From contig NC_134901.1 of assembly GCF_041734735.1 (NCBI RefSeq), forward strand, positions 29,124,857 to 29,188,856: a DNA stretch of 64,000 nt, in the 5' to 3' direction. This DNA is from Babylonia areolata (Eukaryota; Mollusca; Gastropoda; Neogastropoda; Buccinidae). A program made the position numbers and the translations under genes. This document shows, piece by piece, positions 25,201-35,920 of the stretch; the stretch's first letter is position 1; each line of letters starts with the position of its first letter. A model generated the notes under the pieces. That model was not told the origin of the DNA. It worked only from the letters and a program-made list of their open reading frames with translations, and made no database searches.

Positions 25201-28200
25201 GGAAAGTGGTCTTGAGGGTGAGGATGTCAAAAGGAATAGTCCCAAATGGCTCGAAGGGCTGTTTTCGAATGAAATCCAGCACCAAGAACAAATCCCAGAG
25301 GGGCACTCTTCTGGGGTTTCTAGCTTCCTTCAGAGGGGCACCCCTAGCCACCTCTCTGAGCAGGAAATCCGCTTCAAAGGCGGGACCACCTAGCTGTTTG
25401 AATTGTGGTACAGATGGCAGACCTGTACCCTCGCACAGAACTAGCAGACAGGATGAGAACCGAGGAGCAGTGAGCCAGAAAGTTGGCCAGCTTCATGCTC
25501 GTAGGATTCGTAGGGGGAATGCCCTGAGCTGTACACCACTGCAACCATTTCTTCCAGCGAAAGTCATACAAAGTCTCCGTTCCCTGCCTCCTTGCTCTGG
25601 TGACTATGGAGAGGAGGTCAGAGGAGGCACACCCCTGGGTAAGCGCAGCCGACACAGAGGCCGACCGAGGGGTCGAGGACTTCAATGGTGATGCTGACAG
25701 TTCCGACCGCACAGCAGCCATGCGTGCAGGTGGAGCAGTTGAGGATTGGAATGAGGATTGCCCGAGCGAGGCTGCCTCAGCAGATGAGATTTGGTTTCAA
25801 GTTCCAGGGGTGGAACATGTGTCAGGGACTGAAGGTCCAGAAACCAGATCTGGGCTGGCCATTTCGGCGCAATGAGGATCAGCTGCAGGCATTCCAATCT
25901 GTCTTTCCGTATCACCATGGACAGAATTGGAAAGGGAGGAAACGCGGAGGCAATCAGACTGCTCCAGTCTAGAGAGGGAGCATCCACTGCCCACGCTTCT
26001 GGGTCGGCAACCGAAGAGACATAAGTGGGAAGTCTCTTGTTGAACAAGGTCCACCATCGGTCGAAACCACCGTTCCCACACCCCCTGAAGGCTGTCCTTG
26101 TCCAGGGTCCACTCTGTGCGTATGACACTCTTGGACCTGCTGAGAGCATCTGCCAAGATGTTGGCTTTTCCTGCTAAGTGTCTCGCTGAAAGTGCAATGC
26201 CCCTGCTGTGGCACCAACGGAGGAGAGCCTCGGTCCGCAGGGAGAGGTCTGCCGAGTGTGCTCCCCCTCCCCCATTTGTTCACATAACATGCGACCGTCG
26301 TCTTGTCCGTGAACAAGCGGATGGTCTTGCCAGTGCCCTCCCCCATGAAGTGCAGGAGAGCCCTGCGAACTGCCTCCAGTTCCTGAACATTGATGTGGCA
26401 TAGGCGCTCCTCCAGGGACCAAGTCCCTGCTGCATGGAGTGAGTCCATGTGGGCTCCCCAGCCCAGGGAGGAGGCGTCTGTGAAGAGTGCCACCTGAAGA
26501 GCAGGAGGGGCTATGGGCACCCCCTGTGTCTGAAGAGGGGTGATTAACCACTCTGATGTCACCTCGAGGAACCACTCGCCCAGACATATCTGGGTATCCC
26601 ATGGCTGAGTGCTCTAGGACCGGCGTAACCTCAGTGCCCTCTGGAGAGGGCGCTTGAGAACCCTGCCCATACCATACAGCTGCCTTTTGACACAATAGAC
26701 CATTCACTCCTTCTTTCCCATCTTCATTATACATTTGGTATCAACGGCACTGCTCTGAGCTGGTTAAAATCATATCTCACTGATCGATTCCAGTCTGTCA
26801 TCGTTGATAATTACCAGTCTGAACCTGTTAAAATCGAACACGGAGTCCCACAGGCATCTGTTTTAGGCCCTGTGTTCTTCTCACTGTACACTGCTCCTCT
26901 CGCTGAAATTATCAACTGCCACAATGTCAGTCACCATTCTTATGCTGATGACACTCAACTTCAGAAAAGTGATACCTCTGAAAATTTGTCCTCACTCTTA
27001 TAAGAAACATCTGAATGCTTCCTGGACATTCAAAACTGGATGACTCTAAACAAAAACCCACTTCCATCACAAATGACATAATCAAACTTGGCAGTACATC
27101 CATCCCTCTTTCCCGCTCAGTCAGGAACCTCGGCGTTGTACTTGACAACACACTGTCCATGCAAAAATTTATCAGTCGGACCTGTCAGTCCTGCTACTAT
27201 CAATTATGACGCATCAGTTCCATCCGGAAATATCTGTCCATTGACGCAACATCTAGACTTGTCGTTTCTTTCATTCTCTCTTTCCTCAACAGCTGCAACT
27301 CTCTATTGTCTGGTTTGTCTGCTTCATCCCTCCACTGCATACAAAACTCTGCTGCCTGGCTTGTCCTCAGAAAGAAAAGATCTGAGCACATCACCCCTCT
27401 TTTACAACATCTCCATTGGCTCCTTGTCTCACACAGGATAAGTACAAGATCGGCACTTTATGTTATAAATATAATTCATGTATTCACAAATCTACCCTTT
27501 CCTATCTCTCTGGCTGCCTTCATATCTACACCCCATCTCACTCTCTAGGATCAGCTTCGGATCCACTCTGTCTACGCATACCCAGATTCAAACACTCCAC
27601 TTTCGGCCATCACTCTGTCTCTGGACCTTGCATTTGGAATGAGCTCCCCCCCTTCACTTCATCAGGTCTCCGCACTCAGCTCTTTCTAGTCTGGCCTTAA
27701 AACGCACCTCTTCCCAAGATAGCCTCCCTTCCCTGCCCCTCTACTGTTTTTCAGTTGTTTTTTTTCCGACTAGAGTTATGTATGCCTGTGACTCACTGTT
27801 GTGAAAGCACTTTGATTTGTCTCTACACAAGATTCAAAGCTATATAAACAGTAATTTACTAATTATCATTATTATTATTATTATAAAAGAGTGATGTCAA
27901 AAGCCTAAAAAGCCCCTTTGTGTGAACATGGTTATGTACTATACTACTATAGTGCTAACATACAACATTTTTCATCTTTTTGTCTTAACTGTTCTGAGAT
28001 ACTTCCACTCCCAAATCTTTTATTGTTTGATAAAAGATGTAAAAATAATACAGTTGTTGAATCAAGTAAAATAAAGCTATATTTCTTAAACTTATATTGA
28101 GTAAAAACAACTGCTTGTGTTTTCTCCTCTTTTTTATTTTCACTTTGAAGGTTTCCTGTTAGTTTTTTACAATCAGGATTCAAGCTGCTACTAAGCAAAA

Positions 28201-28718
28201 TAATCCTCATCTGCCCCTAACAAATACTTTACCCCTTTTTTCACCTAACTGCATTTTACAAAGCCAGTGTTACTTTTATGTTCAGATATTTTGAAATCTT
28301 AAAGTTGAACCATTTACTTTATCAGTGCATTTGTCATCAGTGGTGATATTACCTTTTCGCCAGCATCAGGATTTTTGTCAGGATGGAATTCCTTGGCCAG
28401 TTTTCTGTAGGCCTGTGAAAACAAAATTCCATGACAACATAAACTCGTGTTGCAGCTTCATGACACACTGATCCACATTTAAAAACTGAGACAGCAAGGC
28501 AGATAGTAGTGAAAAACCGAAATAAAGAAACAAGAATGGCAAGAAAACCATGATTTACATTTCATGAATTGAGTACCATTGTCATTTATACCGAGCTCTT
28601 TTAATTATGGCATGTTGTGATCTCAACATGTGACTACTTCTTGTCATAAAATGTTCTAAGTAACAACGGAAACAACTATGGTTGAGAGAGAGAGAGAGAG
28701 AAAGACAGAGACAGAGAC

Positions 28719-28762
<44 letters not shown>

Positions 28763-29441
28763 TCAGAGCATGCTGACAAATGAATATGAAATTACATAAG
28801 ATTCTGATAGTGATAATATCGATTTCTCACAAGTCTTCACAATCTGCTGGTACTCAGGTGTCATATCTATCATGGTGACATCATTAACGCAATCCCAAAC
28901 ACTGGGAATGCAGTTTTTTTGTTGTCAGAATTGAAAATTTAATGCTTACAAATTAGGATTAATGACGTTAAAGCCAAGGAGTTGAGGCTCTATAGACTTG
29001 TAGTTGTACAAACCCCCCTTTCGTAAATTATTCAACACTTCATCGTGAATAAGCTAATAACTGAGGACAAACTTATCGTGGTAGAACTCTACAATTAGGG
29101 TGAATTGAAAGAGTAACGGCTCGAGTTCAACGTATATCTCGAGCTGACAACTTTAATGAGTTTGCACAGTGTTGTAGTTATACTCTTTTTATAGAGCATT
29201 ACTACTGCTTTATCATACGCTTCTCAAAATATGTATCGGTCTTTGCCTGACTGATTCAGGAACTGAGACCTGACAAAGTACCATAACAAACTAAAAACAC
29301 CGGGAGTGCACTCGCTTACAAAGAAATACACAGAACGTTGAGAGGTTAAACAATGATAAAATCCACATTTACCTTTTTCAGTTCGGCATCCGATGCTCCC
29401 TTTGATACACCAAGAAGATCGTACAGTTTTGAGTCAGCCAT
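15726..29441 (-). CDS. DNAJA2: DnaJ homologue subfamily A member 2 (Hsp40 co-chaperone)
   Basis: Ten coding exons, in order: 29373-29441, 28353-28412, 23705-23807, 23357-23480, 22401-22481, 21268-21401, 19894-20036, 19087-19285, 16949-17076, 15726-15908. All use GT-AG and every phase joins, giving 407 residues (human DNAJA2 has 412). The J domain carries HPD at 33-35. A G/F-rich region (about 72-110) follows. Four zinc motifs are intact: CKKCNGAG (141-148), CRTCSGRG (157-164), CPDCQGEG (184-191) and CKECKGKK (200-207). Substrate-binding domains then lead to [13 protein letters not shown] is a farnesylation CaaX box as in the vertebrate protein. DNAJA2 stimulates the Hsp70 ATPase and delivers unfolded clients in the cytosol. 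The start context and length fit the family. Introns hold a DIRS-like fossil, LINE and SINE remnants and several minisatellites. The mRNA may end far downstream; TTTATT (AATAAA on the minus strand) at 11745-11750 or 11540-11545 is a candidate, untested. Confidence 0.96.
15912..16075 (-). mobile_element. SINE tail fragment next to the DNAJA2 last-exon acceptor
   Basis: Matches the family A tail: TCAAGGAGGCGTCACTGTGT, ATACGCTACAGCACATCTGC and GTCAGGCCTTGAGTGCATGC. Its end lies within a few bases of the acceptor at 15909-15911. Confidence 0.75.
16150..16275. repeat. (GT)n/(GA)n compound microsatellite
   Basis: Alternating GT and GA blocks in DNAJA2 intron 9. The next stretch, 16285-16420, has a TAAAGAGCTTAGAGTACT block and an (ATT/ATC)n tail that resembles a LINE or SINE 3' end. 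Confidence 0.9.
17630..19085. repeat. Minisatellite, 34- and 46-base units, in DNAJA2 intron 8
   Basis: About 40 units. From 17630 to about 18590 most are near ACAGACACCAGTGACTGAGC followed by ACACAACAACATCA (34 bases). From 18700 to 19085 they are 46 bases, with GACCAAGCACACAACAAGCC and AACATAACATACC. The last unit runs straight into the splice donor of the exon ending at 19087. Confidence 0.97.
19288..19500. repeat. Tandem repeat, 43-52-base unit, in DNAJA2 intron 7
   Basis: Five units of ACAGCAAACGTGGCAACAAC followed by TTCTCGTTTAGACA, starting near 19290, 19333, 19380, 19430 and 19476. The first unit overlaps the acceptor of the exon starting at 19285. Confidence 0.9.
20120..20290 (-). 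repeat. Degenerate TATTGT-type repeat and family B SINE remnant
   Basis: 20120-20205 is a degenerate TGTATTGT-like tract. 20215-20290 is the inverted family B SINE tail (TGTGTGAAATCTGGGCAGCT). Confidence 0.6.
20800..21245. repeat. Long (CA)n-rich array
   Basis: About 440 bases of CA blocks broken by ATCAACA, CCACCCACA and similar spacers, just inside the donor end of DNAJA2 intron 6. Confidence 0.97.
21985..22150 (-). mobile_element. SINE tail fragment (family A), with an A-rich insertion
   Basis: Contains TTTCAGTTTCAAGGAGGTGT, TACACCACATCTGCC, an A-rich run (22075-22100), then the GATTAGGCCTTGAG end. More diverged than the other copies. Confidence 0.6.
24196..24515. repeat. Inverted repeat pair at the DIRS-like element end
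   Basis: 24196-24262 and 24448-24515 are near-perfect reverse complements (for example TACTCCATGTTTGGTGTTAC against its complement), about 190 bases apart. A third, weaker block follows to about 24545 (CCATGTCAAACTGATGCA). Inverted or split terminal repeats are characteristic of DIRS-group elements. Confidence 0.85.
24196..26685 (-). mobile_element. DIRS-like tyrosine-recombinase retroelement, fossil
   Basis: Parts in minus orientation: a reverse-transcriptase end and RNase H-like region (about 25970-26680, with [16 protein letters not shown]), then a tyrosine-recombinase region (about 24580-25720, with [11 protein letters not shown] and HEVRAIATS), then terminal repeat sequence near 24196-24545. 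RT/RNase H followed by a tyrosine recombinase is the DIRS order. It is incomplete at its upstream end and looks broken, with several interruptions. It lies in DNAJA2 intron 2. Moderate decay suggests it is neither recent nor very ancient. Confidence 0.8.
26685..27875 (+). mobile_element. CR1/L2-like LINE, 5'-truncated
   Basis: Begins inside the reverse transcriptase: [42 protein letters not shown] and the catalytic YADD at 26941-26952. The C-terminal tail follows in shifted frames ([23 protein letters not shown]). The 3' end has ATATAAACAG then an (ATT)n tail at about 27868-27885. Several frame breaks and the missing 5' half make it dead. It abuts the DIRS-like fossil at 26685. Confidence 0.85.
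28685..28760. repeat. (GA)n microsatellite
   Basis: Interrupted GA tract in DNAJA2 intron 1, longest perfect run about 28722-28760. Confidence 0.95.
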
Positions 29442-29489
29442 TTTCCACGAGGTAGACTCAGTTCGTTCGATTTTAGTCAGCTGAAGGAA

Positions 29490-29497
29490 TGACGTCA
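29490..29497. promoter_or_regulatory. CRE palindrome TGACGTCA upstream of DNAJA2
   Basis: A perfect 8-base cAMP-response/ATF consensus 49 bases upstream of the DNAJA2 start codon. Promoter activity is inferred from position only. Confidence 0.5.
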
Positions 29498-29566
29498 AGT
29501 ACAAGTAGCGCTGCCGACGGAAACGAAAAAGTCGTCTCCCCTTTGGATTGAAGTCTGTGATGGCTC

Positions 29567-29593
29567 ATTGGATCGGTTGTGGGCGATAATTGG
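29567..29593 (-). promoter_or_regulatory. Two CCAAT boxes upstream of DNAJA2
   Basis: ATTGG at 29567-29571 and at 29589-29593 read CCAAT on the gene strand, 126 and 148 bases upstream of the start codon. NF-Y sites at such distances are common in chaperone promoters. No TATA box is clear. Confidence 0.4.
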
Positions 29594-29692
29594 GGGCCCG
29601 ACCGCAGAATGACATAACGCTTCTATCAGTATGATCAACATTCAGAGCAGGAATGAGTAGGCTAACGTTTCTAAAACATGCCCCCCACACGG

Positions 29693-30353
29693 GTCATACT
29701 AAAATGCGAAAAGACGCGAAAAGACACGAAAAAACGCGAAAAGACACGAAAAGACACGCGAAAAGACGCGAAAAGACACAAAAATACACCGGAAAAGAAT
29801 GTGAAAAGACATGAAAAGTCCTGGAATATCTATTCTGATGTCTTTTCAGGCGTCTTTTCGTGTCTTTTCGCGTCTTTTAAGTAAGACACGAAAAGACGCG
29901 AAAAGATACGAAAACACATTTTTTTTCATATGTCTTTTCGTGTCTTTTCGCGTCTTTTCGTGTCTTTTCGCGTCTTTTCGAGTTTTAGTGACACATACTA
30001 AAATGCGAAAAGACGCGAAAAGACACGAAAAGACACGCGAAAAGACACGAAAAGACGCGAAAATACACCGGAAAAGAATGTGAAAAGACATGAAAAGTCC
30101 TGGAATATCTATTCTGATGTCTTTTCAGATGTCTTTTCGCGTCTTTTCGTGTCTTTTCGCGTCTTTTAAGTAAGACACGAAAAGACGCGAACAGATACGA
30201 AAACACTTTTTTTTTTCATATGTCTTTTCGTGTCTTTTCGCGTCTTTTCGTGTCTTTTCGTGTCTTTTTGCGTCTTTTCGTGTCTTTTCGCGTCTTTTCG
30301 TGTCTTTTCGAGTCTTTTCGTGTCTTTTCGCGTCTTTTCGAGTTTTAGTGACA
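29693..30353. repeat. Doubled foldback element of GAAAAGACRC units
   Basis: Two successive copies (about 29693-29994 and 29995-30353). Each opens with ACTAAAATGCGAAAAGACGC and closes with its complement GCGTCTTTTCGAGTTTTAGT. Both arms are tandem 10-base GAAAAGACRC units, one arm in each orientation. Inside each copy is a shared non-repeat core (GGAATATCTATTCTGATGTC) and a second small inverted repeat around CTTTTAAGTAAGACACG. No protein is encoded. It may be a MITE-like or foldback element. Confidence 0.9.
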
Positions 30354-30889
30354 CCGCCCCACACCTCTCCCACCCACCCCCACACACACCTCCCAATCAC
30401 CATATCAGCTGACTGATAACCCCTGATAATATCCGCCGCCGTCCTTCTGCCGGATTCCCTCAGTCGCATCTCAGTTTTAAATCTCGTCTCAAAACTCACC
30501 TTTTCCCTCAGCAATAAGTTCAATTGTGACAGGTCCACTTCCTTTGCGTTAGCTGTGCTTGACTATGTGTGTATACATCTGTATCTGTACATACCACATG
30601 CATGTATAGAATCAGAATCAGAATCCGAGAATCAATTTTAATGTCAATTAAACATGAAAAAGGTTTATAAGACACGCATGCAAAGTTACATGAAACCACG
30701 CACACAAAAAAAGAAGAAAAAAAAGCAAAACAAATACTCGTGTATATGAATGCGGTGTATTGTGTGTGCGTCCAGTCAGTCAGTGTGTTTATGTAAGTTT
30801 GTGCCTGCCTATGTGTGCGTATGTGTTAGCCGGGTAGCTGTTAGATACTATGATACACATGTATGTTAAAATGTATGTATGCATTGTGC

Positions 30890-31095
30890 GTGTGTGTGTG
30901 TGTATGTGTGTGTGTGTGTGTGAGTTGGGTGTGTGTGTGTGTGTGTAGTCACATATTGGTGTGTGTAAGTAACCTGACATTGATCACTGAGTGTAATGTT
31001 TTATGTTAACAAAAGCGTTTTTGTAAAGCACCAAGAGCAGATTTCTGGATAGTGTGCCATATAAGTGTCCATTATTATTATTATTATTATTAGTC
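30890..31095 (+). repeat. (GT)n tract and a LINE/SINE-like 3' end
   Basis: GT blocks at 30890-30950, then GTTTTTGTAAAGCACCAAGA and CCATATAAGTGTCC with an (ATT)n tail at 31071-31092, the usual 3' end of CR1/L2-group elements. No coding part is seen. Confidence 0.6.
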
Positions 31096-31251
31096 ATTAG
31101 CAAAACTCATTAAAAAAATGAATAAAAATAATAATAATAAAAAAAGCTCTGACACTCAAATTCGGCGGCGGATCTATTTCACTTGAATCATGAAAGGCAT
31201 AATAATCATATAATCATTATTGTTGGAAAGCTAAGAAGTAGTAGATGACTG

Positions 31252-31256
<5 letters not shown>

Positions 31257-31284
<28 letters not shown>
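31257..31284. repeat. T28 homopolymer
   Basis: Run of T on the plus strand; no element could be assigned to it. Confidence 0.85.
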
Positions 31285-31285
<1 letters not shown>

Positions 31286-31794
31286 TGAATTCAACGACAG
31301 TAAAAAAAAATATCGTATTGTGATCCCCACCTCCCCTCCCCCTCTTCAGCAAAGTGTGTGATTCTGAAAGTGGGAAAGTGCAAGACTGAGTGATTGTGCT
31401 TCGAGTCCCGTTTTCTTATTGTCTATAACTATTGAGTATGCAGGAGATATTATTTAAGTATTTGTTAGTGGGTTAGGAAGGGAAATGGTAACGGGGGTTT
31501 AGCCATTGTCTTTTCCCATGTACTTGTGTGCGGCGATAGTTGTATATCTAAATAAAGTTGTTCAGTGTTTTTTAATAGTTCATTCCTGTGTGTCGAGTTC
31601 TTTCTTGACACTATAGTACGGCCTGAGCGCCCTGTCCCCTTTTTCCTTGCCATTGCCTGCCCCCGGGCGGTACCGGAGTTTGTGACGCCTGGCTTCATGT
31701 GGAAAACTGATTCTGAAATCATTCCAGAACACTCTCAATACGTTTAAAATCATCCTGTAGGTGACGGGGCCGGGAGGAAGTGGTGGTTGCTCGG

Positions 31795-31960
31795 AGAGTA
31801 TCAGTATCAGTATCAATATCAGTATCAGTAGTTCAAGGAGGCGTCACTGCGTTCGGTCAAATCCATATACGCTACACCACATCTGCCAAGCAGATGCCTG
31901 ACCAGCAGCGTAACCCAACGCGCCTAGTCAGGCGTTGAGAAAAAAATAAAAAATAAAATT
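31795..31960 (-). mobile_element. SINE tail copy (family A related) with ATCAGT repeats
   Basis: ATCAGTATCAGTATCAATAT precedes TCAAGGAGGCGTCACTGCGT, TACACCACATCTGCCAAGCA and the AACCCAACGCGCCTAGTCAG end, followed by an A-rich run. Nearly identical in layout to 49488-49640. Confidence 0.8.
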
Positions 31961-34900
31961 TTTATTTTACTGAATAATATCGCTTGTTTGGATGACGCAT
32001 TCAATGTATTCCAAAGAAAAAATCATCAAATCACTCTGTGTTCTATTCAGAAGCAGAAGAAAATGACATAATGTAAAGATTAGCCATATAAAGCAAACGA
32101 TCTTGAGACTCAAAGGTGACTAGTGGCTAAACAGTATTTTGGGGTATGAGAACTAACTCAGTCGAACAGTACAACTCCCAAAAGGGTTAAAATTTCACCC
32201 TAACGCAATAAAATTATTTTCAAAAGACCTATTGAAGTCCCTGTGAAAAAAACAATTTCGAAAAGACTGACACTGAAGGGATGAAATAACAAAACCGGGC
32301 TATTTGACGTTGTTTCGTAGATCGTATTGTAGGCAGAGACTGTCACTACTCATGACAATCTCGAGTCGACATCTTGTTTTGTGCGTGTCCGTCTCATTCA
32401 CCCACACCACTAGACTGTCCAGCGAGTGTGTGCAGCTCCCGATTTTACGTTGTTCACGTGCAATCGTGCAGTCTTATCCTCTTGTCCTATCAGTTATAAT
32501 TTTCGAGGCTTTGCGCCCACAGCCTTCTTAGAGAAAGGTCATGCCTGTTTGGGATTTTGGGCTTTGTGTCCAGATGGTACCCTCGAGTGAGGATTGCCGC
32601 TCTTCCTCCGGGTGACTATGTATCGGTGTTTTTATGTGCTCCAGCTACGAGGGTAGGAGTTCCCTGCTGGGCCTGTCTCGTCTGTCTGTTTCCAACTTCA
32701 GGGTAGTTGTACTCGGCTAGAAGGTGAATTTCCCTGTTGAAATAATGGAACTCGCCCCATGTACTTTGTCCTTGTCAGCTGTTGTTGTTTTCATGTGTTT
32801 TTGCCCCTGTTCTGTCAATAGCCGGATGGAGAGATTGTTGATTTTGCTCACTGGGAGTTGGGGGCTAATACAGGAACAGGAAGTCAGGCTCGCACTCTCT
32901 CCCCCTCTTGCGATATAAACGTTATAATCATAACGTTTAAAGTATGGTGATATTGTGATTTATTTTGTATGCGTAAAGAATTTCAAATTTCATTAAGAAA
33001 TGAGTGGTCGTTTTCCTTGTGAACCCCTTTACTATTATTGTTAGGATTATTTATTTTCGCTTCTTCCTTCACTTGTCTTTTTGATGGCCTTCATACAGAA
33101 AATGTATTCATTAGTGAGTGTGAACTGGGGTTGAGGGGGGGGGGGATGGAGAGTCCGAACGAAATCTGATATCTTTTTTTTTTTTTTTAATCTAGATTTT
33201 CATATCCTGCTTAACTTGGTTAAATCTTTTGTTTGTAACTTTATCATGTGTGTTATTGTTATTGAGAGGGGGAGGGGGGGGGGGGTAATCCTACATGAAG
33301 GGTAACGGATCTTGTGCAGTTTTGAAGTATCCCACTTCCATAGCCATTGCCCTTCAGCCAGTCCTGACGTGACCTTGGTGCTCTGGATTGCCCGCTGCTG
33401 TCTTCCCGCATTGACATCGTTTGGTTTTGTTCCCTGGTATTCATCGTCACCGTCTTTTTCTTCAGTCCTCACCATCCAAGTTTTCGTTTTTCCCTTGTGT
33501 CGTGCATCAGAGTGCTTCAGTTTGTTTTTATGTTTTTTGTGGGTTTTTTTTTTGTTGTTTTGTTTTGTTTCTTATATATATTTTTTATTATTAAATGTTT
33601 CAAATGAATACAAGTACATTCTTCAAACCAGTTTTGGCTGGAGAATTTGACTTGGACGCCGTTTGAGGGTAGCCTTGTGCCAAGGGCTGTCATTCTCGTA
33701 CACCTCTATTTTCTTAGAAGCATAGAAAAATGTCCAGCACACACCGAAGAACATTGTAAACCAAGTTTACGTCATTCCGGGGCGTGGGGGTGTCGAAGGG
33801 TGGCGGATGGAGATGGGGGCTGTGGGGAGGGTGCTTAAAATAGATATTCATGTGCGTGTGGAAGCAGATGGATGACATGAAGTGGGCAGATAGATTAGTC
33901 AGACAGCCTGAGCCTAAAGACCTAGATCGGCTATTGCATTACCTCCATGGAGATCCATTCGCGAAACTGAGTTTAACGACGTATGAGTTTTCGCTCTTAG
34001 GCTCAAGTGTTCCGTTGCTGGGGTCCTCGGTATGTATGTGTGTTTTTATAGGGAGTGCCTGCTGTGCAACAGGTTTCCACTGCATAAAGCCGCGACCCGC
34101 TCGGTAACAGCCAGTCCGTCTATCGCGATCAGTTAACAAGTATATCTTGTGCATCCTGCAAAGTGTCGCGGTGGAATATAAAAGTTAACCGTTCCCACTT
34201 AATTTCTTGCACCATTAAATTCCTGTGCTCCAATTTGATTCCTTCCCCGGGCACAGTAATTACTACCCTCCCCTCAAACAGTTCGTTCCCTTGGACAGTT
34301 TTTCCATACAGTTCATCTTTGTGGACAGTTTGTCCTCAGCCTCATACTCACAGAATTTTGTGATGCATTTTTTTAAAACCCGTTCTGGCAGTTTGTACCA
34401 CCCGAAGGAATGCAAGCTAATTATGATGTTCTGAAGCCGACAGAGATTAGTGTTGGCACGAGGACAATATATTTCTGGTGAAGAGTGTGGTGTCCTGAGT
34501 ACGACTGGTCTGAACATACACCGAAATGACATGGGATCCTTGCAGGATCTCCAGTGGTGAGTAGTCTCTTCGTGACATGACATTGACAGGTCTACTGGCA
34601 TGAAACAACGATTATAACGATCGAGTGCAGCGTCATACACTAGTTTTCTGTCTGCTTGAATGTATTTTTCCACATGAAAGTGGATTTTTTTTCTTTTTAA
34701 TTCTTTCAAGGGACAATTAATGTACATGTTGCTGTTGGTTATTCTGTGTGCACTGAGTGCATGCTGCACGCGAGACCATCATTTATCGTTTGATTCGAAA
34801 AACTCGCACACAGAAAATCGCATGTCTGATAGACGGAGCGAGATTTAATCCAGTGGCTTCCCAGTCGGGTGTTGTATCCATTTGACCTCCACATACAGCT

Positions 34901-35060
34901 GTCTTAAATCATGTCATACATTGTTCAAGGCCATGTCGTCGTAGTGATTTATGAATGACAGAAGTCTCTCTAAATTACGAAGTCAATATTCAGTAAAGAT
35001 GGGCAACACTTTCCAGGTGTATGTGTTGTCTTGACTGTTGTCCTTGGACGAGTGATGGCT
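31961..35060. other. No gene recognised
   Basis: About 3.1 kb of mostly unique sequence. Short G-runs occur at 33133-33145 and 33268-33286, and T-rich runs near 33174-33189. Open frames are short and lack protein-like composition or splice context. Confidence 0.5.
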
Positions 35061-35068
35061 TCAATTCA

Positions 35069-35144
35069 AGAGGGGAGGGCGGGGGGAGGGCGGGGGGAAG
35101 GGTGGGGGGAGGGTGGGGAGGGGGGGGGGGGGTCGGGGGGGGGG
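35069..35144 (+). repeat. G-run cluster
   Basis: More than ten G-runs of 4 to 14 bases within 76 bases, able in principle to form stacked G-quadruplexes on the plus strand. Confidence 0.85.
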
Positions 35145-35189
35145 GCAAACATTCAATGTGGCTCCGCGACCAGCATACGACTTTGAACG

Positions 35190-35920
35190 CCGCCGAATAA
35201 TAATAATAATAAGAAGAAGAAGAATGGTACTTATATAGCGCTGAATCTTGTGCAGAGACAAATCAAAGCGCTTTCGCATCAGTCATTCACACACATGCAC
35301 AACTCTCAAACTAGAGAAACTCAGTGAAGACAAGGAAGAGGCAGGGAAGGGAGGCTATTTTGGGAAGAGGTGGGTTTTAAGGCCAGACTTGAAAGAGCTG
35401 AGTGCGGAGACTTGACGAAGCCAAAGAGGAAGTTCATTCCAATTGCAAGGTCCAGAGACAGAGAAAGAACGACGGCCAACAGTCGGGTGTTTGAATCTGG
35501 GTATACGTAAACAGAGTGGATCCGAAGCCGATCGTAGTGAGCGAGATGGAGTGCAGAGGTGAAAGCAGCCACAGAGATAGGAAGGGGCAGATTTGTGAAT
35601 ACATTTATAACATAGAGTGCTGATCTTGTACTTTATTCTGTGTGAGAGAGAGAGCCAGTGGAGATGTTGCAAAAGAGAAGTGATGTGTTCAGATCTTTTC
35701 TTTCTGAGGACGAGTGGGGCAGCAGAGTTTTGTATGCGCTGAAGGGACAATGTATGAAGCAGGCAAACCAGACAATAGAGAGTTACAGTAGTCAAGGCTA
35801 GAGAGAATGAGAGAAACGACAAGTCTAGATGTTGCGTCAATGAACAGATATTTCCGGATGGAACTGATGCGCCGCAATTGACAGTAGCAGGATTGACATG
35901 TCTGCGAAGAGACGCAGAAG
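35190..35920 (-). mobile_element. CR1/L2-like LINE, 3' part
   Basis: Minus-strand reading gives the C-terminal tail: [64 protein letters not shown] and [12 protein letters not shown]. The 3' end has ATATAAGTACC and a TTATT/CTTCTT tail at 35195-35225. Same family as 26685-27875 and 13570-13790. 5'-truncated; one long frame survives, so it is fairly young. Confidence 0.88.

Noticed and set aside
31340-31620. Possible solo long terminal repeat (AATAAAG near 31550, TG/CA-like ends)
   Set aside because: I could not define both ends, a target-site duplication or a matching second copy, so it is not called.
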